Source: Culex pipiens pallens
Taxonomy: Eukaryota > Arthropoda > Insecta > Diptera > Culicidae
Direction of reading: 5' to 3'
Length of the DNA stretch: 64,000 bases
Assembly: GCF_016801865.2 (NCBI RefSeq)
Contig: NC_068937.1
Coordinates: forward strand, 126,569,818-126,633,817
This document shows positions 19,763 to 28,655 of the stretch, piece after piece. Every line of letters starts with the position of its first letter. Within the stretch, counting starts at the first letter, position 1. The translations under genes were made by a program, and so were the position numbers. The notes below the pieces were generated by a model. It did not search any database and was not told where the DNA came from. It was given only the letters and a program-made list of their open reading frames with translations.

Positions 19763-21385
19763 ACGAATTGCAAGGTTGGAGGTGAGACGGCACCTTTGAG
19801 CCGTCGGGAAGAAAATCCCAATGAAAGTTTCAACGCATTTACGAATTGCGAGATTGGAGGTGAGACGGCACCTTTGAGCCGTCGGGAAAGAAAAGTCCCA
19901 TGGAAATTTGTACGCATTTACGAATTGCGAGATAGGAGGTGAGACGGCACCTTTGAGCCGTCGGGAAAGAAAAGTCCCTTGGAAATTTGTACGCATTTAC
20001 GAATTGCGAGATTGGAGGTGAGACGGCACCTTTGAGCCGTCGGGAAAGAAAAGTCCCATGGAAATTTGTACGCATTTACGAATTGCGAGATTGGAGGTGA
20101 GACGGCACCTTTGAGCCGTCGGGAAGGAAATCCCAATGAAAGATTCAACGCATTTACGAATTGCGAGATTGGAGGTGAGACGGCACCTTTGAGCCGTCGG
20201 GAAAGAAAAGTCCCATAGAAATTTGTACGCATTTACGAATTGCGAGATTGGAGGTGAGACGGCACCTTTGAGCCGTCGGGAAGGAAATCCCAATGAAAGT
20301 TTCAACGCATTTATGAATTGCGAGATTGGAGGTGAGACGGCACCTTTGAGCCGTCGGGAAGGAAATCCCAATGAAAGTTTCAACGCATTTACGAATTGTG
20401 AGATTGGAGGTGAGACGGCACCTTTGAGCCGTCGGGAAAGAAAAGTCCCACGGAAATTTGTACGCATTTATGAATTGCGAGATTGGAGGTGAGACGGCAC
20501 CTTTGAGCCGTCGGGAAAGAAAAGTCCCTTGGAAATTTGTACGCATTTACGAATTGCGAGATTGGAGGTGAGACGGCACCTTTGAGCCGTCGGGAAGGAA
20601 ATCCCAATGAAAGTTTCAACGCATTTACGAATTGCGAGATTGGAGGTGAGACGGCACCTTTGAGCCGTCGGGAAAGAAAAGTCCCATAGAAATTTGTACG
20701 CATTTACGAATTGCGAGATTGGAGGTGAGACGGCACCTTTGAGCCGTCGGGAAGGAAATCCCAATGAAAGTTTCAACGCATTTATGAATTGCGAGATTGG
20801 AGGTGAGACGGCACCTTTGAGCCGTCGGGAAGGAAATCCCAATGAAAGTTTCAACGCATTTACGAATTGTGAGATTGGAGGTGAGACGGCACCTTTGAGC
20901 CGTCGGGAAAGAAAAGTCCCACGGAAATTTGTACGCATTTATGAATTGCGAGATTGGAGGTGAGACGGCACCTTTGAGCCGTCGGGAAAGAAAAGTCCCT
21001 TGGAAATTTGTACGCATTTACGAATTGCGAGATTGGAGGTGAGACGGCACCTTTGAGCCGTCGGGAAGGAAATCCCAATGAAAGTTTCAACGCATTTACG
21101 AATTGCGAGATTGGAGGTGAGACGGCACCTTTGAGCCGTCGGGAAAGAAAAGTCCCATGGAAATTTGTACGCATTTACGAATTGCGAGATTGTAGGTGAG
21201 ACGGCACCTTTGAGCCGTCGGGAAGGAAATCCCAATGAAAGTTTCAACGCATTTACGAATTGCGAGATTGGAGGTGAGACGACACCTTTGAGCCGTCGGG
21301 AAGAAAATCCCAATGAAAGTTTCAACGCATTTACGAATTGCGAGATTGTAGGTGAGACGACACCTTTGAGCCGCCGGGAAAGAAA
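19763..21385 (+). repeat. 21 tandem 78/79-bp units with conserved hairpin, inside the LTR element
   Basis: The core GACGGC-ACCTTTGA-GCCGTC starts at about 19786, 19864, 19943, 20022, 20101, 20179, 20258, 20336, 20414, 20493, 20572, 20650, 20729, 20808, 20885, 20964, 21043, 21121, 21200, 21278 and 21356. Nineteen units have the perfect 6-bp stem with 8-nt loop; the last two carry GACGAC in the left arm. Units come in a 78-bp form (tail GGAAATCCCAATGAAAG) and a 79-bp form (tail AAAGTCCCATGG or variants), so reading frame is not kept and the peptide-like repeats on either strand are incidental. Conservation is strongest in the hairpin and the AGGTGAGA just before it, suggesting an RNA- or DNA-binding role. 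Confidence 0.92.
20101..21042 (+). repeat. 471-bp higher-order duplication (six-unit block, two copies)
   Basis: Units 5-10 and 11-16 have the same order of 78- and 79-bp forms and share the same private variants (CCCATAG, TTTATG, GAATTGTG, CCCACGG, CCCTTGG) at a constant 471-bp offset. The only difference I found is GAAAGATTC against GAAAGTTTC in unit 5. The array therefore grew recently by block duplication. Confidence 0.88.
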
Positions 21386-22655
21386 AACTGAAGAATGTCT
21401 GTTTACGAATCGAACTGGAAAGGCTTCTAGAAAATGTCTATTCACGAATCAGATTGGCTGCGGACTGGGACGGTCACTTGGAAATGTCTGTTAACAAATC
21501 ATACTGGTTATGGACAGGAACGCTAGAAATTGTACATTTACGGAAAGAACTAGAATGCTCACTCATCGCATTTACGAATTTCTAGGAAAGATTCACTGGA
21601 ACAAAGCGTGATGGGACGCCTATAGGAAACACACCACATTTAAGAATTGCGCTACACGGCAAGCTGAGAAAGTAGATACAAAATGGAACAAGTAATAGTT
21701 GAACCGAAAACGTGATAGGACGCCTGCTGAACTGTAACTTCGAAGTGTGTCGAAGCCGGCATTTACAAAGCGGATTCAATGGCAATTTTTATTCAATGAA
21801 TGTTAACATGTTTTAGTGTCAATTATAACATTCCAGTTTAGGTGATCTGAGTCGGAATTCAATTCCCAATAAACCAATTACTCGGTCTTAACGTGGGAGA
21901 GATACCCACAATCATGGTACTCGGTCTAAACGTGGGAGAGATACCTACATACATGGAAGAGATAAGTTTTGTTTAGAACGGATGCAGGATTGGTTATCAT
22001 TGGGAATCAAACGGATTGATCGCGTAGAGAGATGCACGTGACGAACAGGACTACTTGTACAAGGTGGGGTGATTTCATATAATTCATCAAAAGTTCGGTT
22101 GTATAAGAAATGTTTCCTTGACAAAGGTAAAGTAATGTGATTCAATTTCGATAGATACAAGTAATTTCTTAAAAATGTCGATAAATTTATACGAAGTTTT
22201 ATCTGGTACGATCGCTTCAAGAAATAGAAAACATGTTTTCTAATAGAGAAGAAATCAAAACTACAGATAGAAAAATTGGAATAAGGCGATAAAATTATTT
22301 GCCTTTACATGGTTTCCATTTTTTAGGCAAATAACAGATTCGATATAAAGGAAAAGTCATAACCCTTGAACAGTCGCGTACGTATGCTTTGTAAGGACAC
22401 TTGTAACATTTAAGATTTTTCTCGATAGAGAGAGTGGTTAGACAATCTTGGTTAAGCCTGGCGGAGGTAGCAGCATAAAACGATTGTCCTTTTATGCTTC
22501 TATTAAAAAATGTTCCCAGGCGTCTTTGTACATTGCTGTCTAAGTATCAACATAACTTTTTTTAGGAGTCATGATGACTTTTTTATTTTGTTATAATATT
22601 GAAACAAATTGGAGAAAATTACGTTAGTGATTTGTTATTTTTCAACTTTTATCCC
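21386..22655 (+). other. 3' non-coding interior of the LTR element
   Basis: It begins with decayed relatives of the repeat unit, shown by TTTACGAATC, TTCACGAATC and TTAACAAATC words at about 21401, 21440 and 21490. A 39-bp direct duplication starting ACTCGGTCT lies at about 21880-21960. No reverse transcriptase or integrase motif was found. Confidence 0.6.
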
Positions 22656-22670
22656 GGAGAAGAGGGAAGA
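22656..22670 (+). promoter_or_regulatory. Polypurine tract
   Basis: GGAGAAGAGGGAAGA is all purine and abuts the TG of the right LTR, the position where plus-strand DNA synthesis is primed in LTR elements. Confidence 0.85.
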
Positions 22671-22846
22671 TGTGAGTATTATGCCAACCTTGATGTATAG
22701 GACCCTAGTGTGCCGCTGTAAATAGAGCCCAAATGACAGTTCGGCAGATGGACCGACGGCCAGCCAGCAAGCACATTCTCTCTGCAACGGCGGCTGCAGT
22801 CCCTCCGGTGTTGGGGATTCTTCCCGGAGGATAACCGGTTCTCACA
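22671..22846 (+). repeat. 3' LTR, 176 bp
   Basis: Identical by eye to 18841-19016. It is followed directly by the right target-site copy AATTT at 22847-22851. Confidence 0.93.
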
Positions 22847-23204
22847 AATTTTTTTCAGAAATTCTAAAGATTTTTAAATTAACCTAAACATGCTTAAAAT
22901 GATTCTAAACGAAGGGGAATGCATTTTAAATTGATTTCAACATCAAGCCCTTTAATTTCCATTAAAATTTAGAAATTTTATGAAAAAATGAACTCTTAAC
23001 CGATTTGGCTCTAAATTGGCACAGTTACTTATTTTTACCTAAAGAATCGAAACAAGGGGTATCTCTTAAGATTTTCAAAAAAAAAAATCATTCTTTCCTG
23101 TCACTCTAATGTTTATTTGAGCAATAGTTTTTTGGTGAAGTTGTTTTAGAGTTCCTTAAAAAAAATGGGTGCACAAATTTGGTGTTTTTGTTTGCTATTG
23201 TTAA

Positions 23205-23422
23205 AAACTTCATCATCCCGGTACGAGAATCGAACTCACGACCTCTGGATTAGAAACCCAGCACGCCGCTAGTCGAAACCCATCCCCTACCGGTCAGTAT
23301 TCCCCGTGAGTAGAATTACTCTTTGAAGGGATCTGACTTTGCTGAGCCAGACAGGAATCGAACCCATCACCTTCCGCTTACAGGGCGAAACCCGTAACCT
23401 CACGACCACGGAAGCTCGGCCG
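23205..23422 (-). mobile_element. Dimeric tRNA-related SINE (Twin-like)
   Basis: On the minus strand two tRNA-like halves are joined head to tail. The upstream half (about 23345-23422) has the B-box-like GGGTTCGATTCC. The downstream half (about 23213-23288) has GTTCGATTC and an anticodon arm CTGG(G)TTTCTAATCCAG with a TCT (Arg) anticodon. A spacer of about 50 bp separates them. The Twin SINE family described from Culex pipiens is built from two tRNA-Arg-related regions with a short spacer, which fits. No clear target duplication was found. This is the best taxonomic clue in the window. Confidence 0.65.
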
Positions 23423-23430
23423 TTAGATGA

Positions 23431-23483
23431 ACGTCTGTTCAAGTCGGTGAAGGTAATCGATCTTCACCGACCTGAACAGACGT
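23431..23483. repeat. 53-bp near-perfect hairpin, 22-bp arms
   Basis: Arms 23431-23452 and 23462-23483 are complementary except for one A/C mismatch, around a 9-base loop GTAATCGAT. It lies nine bases from the 5' end of the SINE. It could be a decayed MITE core, a structured RNA or part of the SINE insertion site. Confidence 0.75.
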
Positions 23484-26416
23484 GAAATTATTTCAACAAG
23501 TTGTCAAACTATAACAATAAACGAGTAATCAAAATACAACCTGTTTTCATCGTTACAATTCTTTGTAATCGAAAATTGATCACGTCAATTTGACCTAGAT
23601 TCATTGCAACTGCATTCATTTGCATTTGTTCTCAATGAACGCCTCAATACTAAGATCAGAATCCTAGCAGCATAAGAGAGCGAGATTGAGTACATTGGAA
23701 ATGTAAAACGACAGCAAAGCTTCGTGGAAAGACGCAAGTGGAGAAGGGAAGAGACCATGGAACCTCATTAAAATTTCATGAACGACATGAAATATCTCTA
23801 CTATCATGTGGCTCCTCGTCGCGCTCCACCACCTCCACCGTCCGCCGCCGTCGTCAAGCACTGGAATTTAATTCATTCTCCCGGAAGATAAATGTTCGCC
23901 GCTTTTTTGTATGGAAATCCGCTTCGCCACCCCCCACTAAAGACCTGCCCTCTCCAGCGACGTCCCCTGGCACGCTAGCGATGTATAACGCGCGCCCGGG
24001 CGTCACTTGAAGTATAACTGTAGGCGCTTTGTGGCGTAATGTTACTATAATATCCATTCATGATTCATTTTTGCCACGCTGACGCTGCTGCTGTGTGTGT
24101 GTTTTGGGGGAGAAGTGGGGGTGGTTTCATTTAGTACACCGAAAAAAGCTTTTTGCCTGATGGTCCCCTCCCCCCAAATGATGATAAGTTCTCGCGGGAG
24201 GCGGAAGGACATTGGTTGCATAAATTTGAATAAATTTACGATATTGAGCGACACTGGCGCGGCGGCGGCGGCGGCAACTAGAGTCAGTCAGTGAATTTGA
24301 ATGTGACCCCGGAAGCAACTGGAGAGTGTCTTGCAGACGTTTGAAATCTGGCAAGTTTCACACGGTCCGAAAGTGCCGAAATAATGACACCGAAAAATTC
24401 GCAAACTTTCAACCCCGTCCCGTGTTTATCCGGCGAACTTCTAGCTCTAAAAATGACCCGTTTGTTGAGGAAAAACTCAGGAAGGAAACCGCTCAAAAGT
24501 GCAGTTTAAAAATATTTAAATTCTCTCGTCTCACACTTTTGGGAACCATAAAACAAAACAAAACTGTGCCAGAGGTATGCAGCTGTGACGAGGACTCTGT
24601 TGAATAAGTGTTACCAGATTACTGTTTTTTCAGTTTTTTCAAGTTCCTAATTTGATTAAATCATTATTTTGAATTCACATTTTTACAACAATAAACCATA
24701 TAAAATCAAAATAAAAAAATATCTAAATTTCATAAAATTTTCAACTGGCAACACTGTTTCCCGACACTAGTCAAGTCTAGAAGTGAGTTTGCCCACTCCG
24801 TCATCCTTCCAGTTGCAGCAGTCGTTACTGGTGGAGACTCTGAAAGAGGAGGATGGGGGGGGGGGTCTCTAAAGTGCAGCTAATTGATGTGGTCATGTCG
24901 ACTTCTTGTGTGCAACTGGAGGAGCAGCTCAGTACGGAAAAGAACGTCCTCGTGAGTTTGAAGAAGCCGGTGCCGGAGTCTGTCGTCATTATTGTCGTTA
25001 GAAGCAGCCGGAAGAGACAATGGCACAAGTGTTGGTCCGTGCGGTTGGAAAGTGCTTGAAAACTTTTATCCATGTAGGAATAGTCTAGGTGAAGTTGGCG
25101 ATCCACTGTCTAAAGTTTTGCGCAAGTGAAATTAAATTGATTTAAACACCAGGTTAGTTGAGTACAAGCCGGTCATTTGATTTGCCCACAAATCAAAATA
25201 TGTTGGAGAAATTTGAATCAGATAAACATGCCTTACATGTTAGTTTTTAAGAGATCATAGCTGACATTTTATCTTTAATCTGGAATAGATCGTAGGGGAA
25301 ATAAACCCATTTTAAGCCTAATAAGCGGTCGTGTTTGAATGATGCTGGATAATCTGGAGTGTTCCTTGAAATTTACTAAAACCAAGTACACCAACGAGTA
25401 GAGCAACTTTTTGTGAACATTTCTGTTTATTTTCACTTTTACTAAAAGTTATTCTATTCCTTTTACAAGCATTTGAAAAAAATATTTCCAAAATGTATTC
25501 TAATCAAACGAATGCATTGGGCCACGCCCATTTTCCTATTTTCAGCTTAGTTTTTTTTTACTTCCACCGCTCTTTTGGGTCTGCCTAGTGCTGCCAAAAT
25601 TGATGAAATTTTAAGCAAACACTCACGAAAAGTAGCATTTGTAGAGAAAATTTCCTGGCAACACTGGCTCACACCAACAGGTGCTGAGGTGGTGTTGGTA
25701 GCCACCCTTTGTTCTTTATTTGCCTTCGCTTCTCGCTCGGTTTTCTTCAGCCTTCGATTGGAATGGGTAGTCAAAATTGAAACGTCAAAAGACTTGGCGC
25801 GTTTGTTTTTTTGATGGCGCTTGCTAATTATTAACATGTTTCGGAATTATTTTTCAAGTGAGTGACCAACTAATGTGCAAAAGAATATATTGCCGAAAGT
25901 TGGGGGCAGTTTTGTATCGAAATCGAAAGCCTTAATCGAGCATCAAACTCTCCATATGACGAAGATAGATGTTTGATTGGAAAGGGTATATTTCCCCTAT
26001 CTCAAAATGTTTAGGCATGGCAAATTAGTCATCATAACTAGCAAACTATCCTCATACTTGATTTTTCCAAACTTAATAAAATTAAATAAATTTATTAAAG
26101 TTTTATTCCCGAATTTGAAACTTCTCCTCACCTAAGAAGAGTTCAAAACCGGAGAAAACTCGAGAAGAAGAAAAACGAGGACTCACCTCGCTCACTATAA
26201 TTGCATTCGCCAGCCCAGCTCGTTCTTACTACCACCATCATGATGGTGGTGGTGATGCATACCTGCAGTGTGACGCAGACCTAGGTCCTCGACGACAAGC
26301 CCCGTACAACGACGACGACATCCATATAAAACCGCCGAGGAATGGCGTGTGGCGGGCCTGGCATTTCTTGGTTGCATTTTTTCCAGGTGCACCGTACTAC
26401 ATCAGACGACCTGGCA
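23484..26416. other. Unique intron DNA with GC-rich patches
   Basis: It contains a GCGCGCCCGGGCG patch at about 23990, a (GGC)n run at about 24259-24273, and a perfect 20-bp palindrome at 26231-26250. Open frames of 65-96 codons overlap each other on both strands without motifs. Conserved regulatory DNA is possible, but nothing here is a supported gene. Confidence 0.45.
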
Positions 26417-27330
26417 GTGTCCCACCACCTGTCCCACCGTTTCGGGTATGGTTTGCTGAAGACTTGCTGGTTTGCTTATTTTTCATTTGTTTTCAGGGAC
26501 GTACTTTGGTGAAATTCTTGAAAGAATTAAGATTGATCAAATTCTCTATCAAAGTTAGGCCGTCCCACCTTGTACTTTCGTTTGTTTCACCTTCATTGTT
26601 TGAGTTATCCGTCTCAACAAAATTTAAATAATGCTCACTCTTCTGGATCAAAAAGAATCATATTTTGTAAATGTTTTCATAGGTTGTCCCACCATATCTT
26701 GATCCCCTTTCTTAACAAAGTACTAACAATTGTTTCATACTGCATTTAACTTCAATTTTGACTGGTTGTCCCACTTTTGTCTTTTGTTTGCAGATTTTAA
26801 AAAGGCCAACATGACAAGTCCGTCCCACCATATGCATTACTTGCATCACTTTCTTTCTGCCGTGGGCATCCACATTTTGAAGGGACCAACTTGCCAAGGC
26901 CGTCCCACCGTAAACATAGTTTCGTTTAGTTACGCCAAGGTTTAACAGTTTTTGAATTTTTCTCTTCTGGAACAAATAGTATCTTATTGTGTGAAAATTT
27001 ATATCGGTTTTCCCACCATATTTTGATCTTCTTTGTCAACAAACTACTCATAAACGTTTCATTCTGCAATTTAGTTGAAATTTGGCTGGTTGTCCCAATT
27101 CTTTTTTTTTGTCATTTGCTTACAATTTGGCAAGTCCGTCATTACTTGTATGACATTCTTTCTGTCGTTTGCATCAAAATTTAGAAGGGACGAACCTGGC
27201 ATGGCCGTCCCACCGCAAAAATTATTTTGTCCAGCAATGCCAAGGTTAATTTTTATGTGTCTCCATTTCCATGATATTTAGAGATTTTTTTTCCAGCTAA
27301 GCATATTGTTGAGAGGCTGTCCCACCCTCC
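26417..27330. repeat. Diverged tandem repeat, period about 322 bp, carrying GTCCCACC words
   Basis: Copies start near 26556, 26900 and 27202. Matching landmarks recur in order: GGCCGTCCCACC, then TCTTCTGGA-CAAA (26638 and 26962), then GGTTGTCCCACCATAT (26683; GGTTTTCCCACC at 27005), then GGTTGTCCCA (26764 and 27087), then a CTTTCT-GCC/CGT word before the next GGCCGTCCCACC. Copies differ at many positions, so the duplication is old. The GTCCCACC words are better preserved than the DNA between them. Confidence 0.7.
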
Positions 27331-28220
27331 ATAATTTCCATTTCCTTACATTCAACGAAGCCTAAGGACGCCTCTGATCCATATCACCTCGGCATACAAA
27401 AGTAGTAGTACCACGTGGCTCGATCCAGGAGCCAGGGTCACACCAGTCTCCAGAACTGATGGGAGGTTCAGCCCGGTACAACTATCAATAATGATACTGG
27501 TTGGCAGCTTTCGACGTTCGCCACTTTTTTTTTCTCACTCTCTGTTCCATAACTCGGATCCTCGATGATGTTGGTTTTGGGTTCTGTGCGGTTTGCGTTG
27601 GGATTTGCCAAAGGTCGGACTGACTGAAGTTGCTGCTGTTGTTGGGGTGTTACGTGACTGCATTAAAACCGAAACGGCTTTCGGTTGTGTGTGTGCCACG
27701 TGTACGTGTGCCACTACCGCCACTAACATTGCCGGGCAAACACTACCGTGAAGGAGCAGCCAAGGTAGCGAAGCATAAGAAAATAGACTTTATGGCGTCT
27801 ACTTTAATTAAACTGTTGGTTGTACATTAAAAATACACGGCACATGCACGGGCAAGTGGAGGAAATTCTTCGGCGGTTGCTTAAGAGAGGGCGAGTATTT
27901 GAGCTGGTGAAAAATGTGAGGAATGAAAAGGGTGGAATTTTGCGGATTTTTCTCTGCAATAAACTTGAGTAAATTTTGCAGTAAGTAGGCTGTCCCACCA
28001 TTTATTTTTAAATAATTTAAATAATTATTTTTTCAATTTGAGAATTTAGTTCACTAGTCTTATCCAGCTGTTTTTTCAAGATAGGATTTATGAGTTTAAG
28101 GATTTTTAATTTTTAAACTCTCTGTGTAGTTGGAGATTTCCTGGTTGTCCCACCATATATCACTCTTCTTAAAACATTGTTTTCGTCAGTTGAAGTGGCT
28201 TATCTTGTGAGGGTTTCCAA
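27331..28220. other. Intron sequence between two GTCCCACC repeat arrays
   Basis: Mostly unique, with two further isolated GGCTGTCCCACC or GGTTGTCCCACC words at about 27988 and 28143. No exon or RNA gene was recognised. Confidence 0.45.
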
Positions 28221-28221
28221 C

Positions 28222-28655
28222 TATGAATAACCCTAATGTTCAGACTACAAATTTCAAAAGTTTATTCGGCTGTCTCACCAGGCCTCAAATTTATGGAATT
28301 TAACCTTTACGGTGCTGTCTCACCACCAATATGCCTTAAGTATCACCTATTAAAGTGACTTTTTTTTTAGGCTGTCCCACCATGAATAATTCTGATGTTC
28401 AGACTTCCAATTCCAAAGGTTTATTAGGCTGTCCCACCAGGCATAGATTTTATGGAATTTAAACTTTGCGGTGCTGCATTAAGTATGATTAGTCCAAGTA
28501 ACTTTTTTTTTGTGAGGCTGTCCCACCATGAATAATTTCGATGTTCAAATTCCAAACGTCTTTTGGCTGTCCCACCAGACTGAAATTTCAACAATTTAAT
28601 TTTTGATGCTTTCTCACCATCAATATGCTTTAAGTTTCGATACACGAAAGTCTCC
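28222..28655. repeat. Diverged tandem repeat, period about 143 bp, with paired GTCCCACC words
   Basis: Three copies start near 28222, 28371 and 28513. Each has an ATGAATAA word, a GATGTTCA word, a second GGCTGTCCCACCAG (or GTCTCACC) word and a TTTATGGAATTTAA-like stretch, ending in a T-run before the next GGCTGTCCCACCATG. It is distinct in period from the array at 26.4 kb but shares the same seed word. Confidence 0.7.

Larger units (their letters stand above)
18841..22846 (+). mobile_element. Complete non-autonomous LTR retrotransposon (4,006 bp), recent insertion
   Basis: Two 176-bp direct repeats beginning TGTGAG and ending CTCACA flank a 3.65-kb interior. I compared them base by base and found no difference. 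The element has a 5-bp target duplication (AATTT), a primer-binding site two bases inside the left LTR, and a purine tract directly before the right LTR, so orientation is plus. The interior has no gag, protease, reverse transcriptase, RNase H or integrase reading frame; its main content is a 21-unit tandem repeat. Size and lack of coding put it in the LARD/TRIM class of elements mobilised by enzymes from another element. Identical LTRs imply insertion too recent for mutations to accumulate, or gene conversion. The autonomous partner is not in the window; a 5-bp duplication and a tRNA-Arg-type primer fit a Ty3/gypsy or Bel/Pao helper, but this is inference. Confidence 0.9.

Noticed and set aside
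19763..21385. CRISPR array
   Set aside because: The units are contiguous tandem copies with no unique spacers, the genome is eukaryotic, and the array lies inside an LTR element.
19618..21494. Repeated-peptide proteins of 78-168 residues on both strands in the hairpin array
   Set aside because: Unit lengths alternate between 78 and 79 bp, so frame is lost repeatedly; the peptides mirror each other on opposite strands.
24259..24273. CpG-island promoter at the (GGC)n run
   Set aside because: Very short GC-rich patch with no initiator, transcript evidence or downstream exon.
26386..26446. Microexon between a CCAG acceptor and a GTATGG donor
   Set aside because: It encodes only a short Pro-rich peptide made by the GTCCCACC repeat and would be unnecessary, since exons A and B already join in phase.
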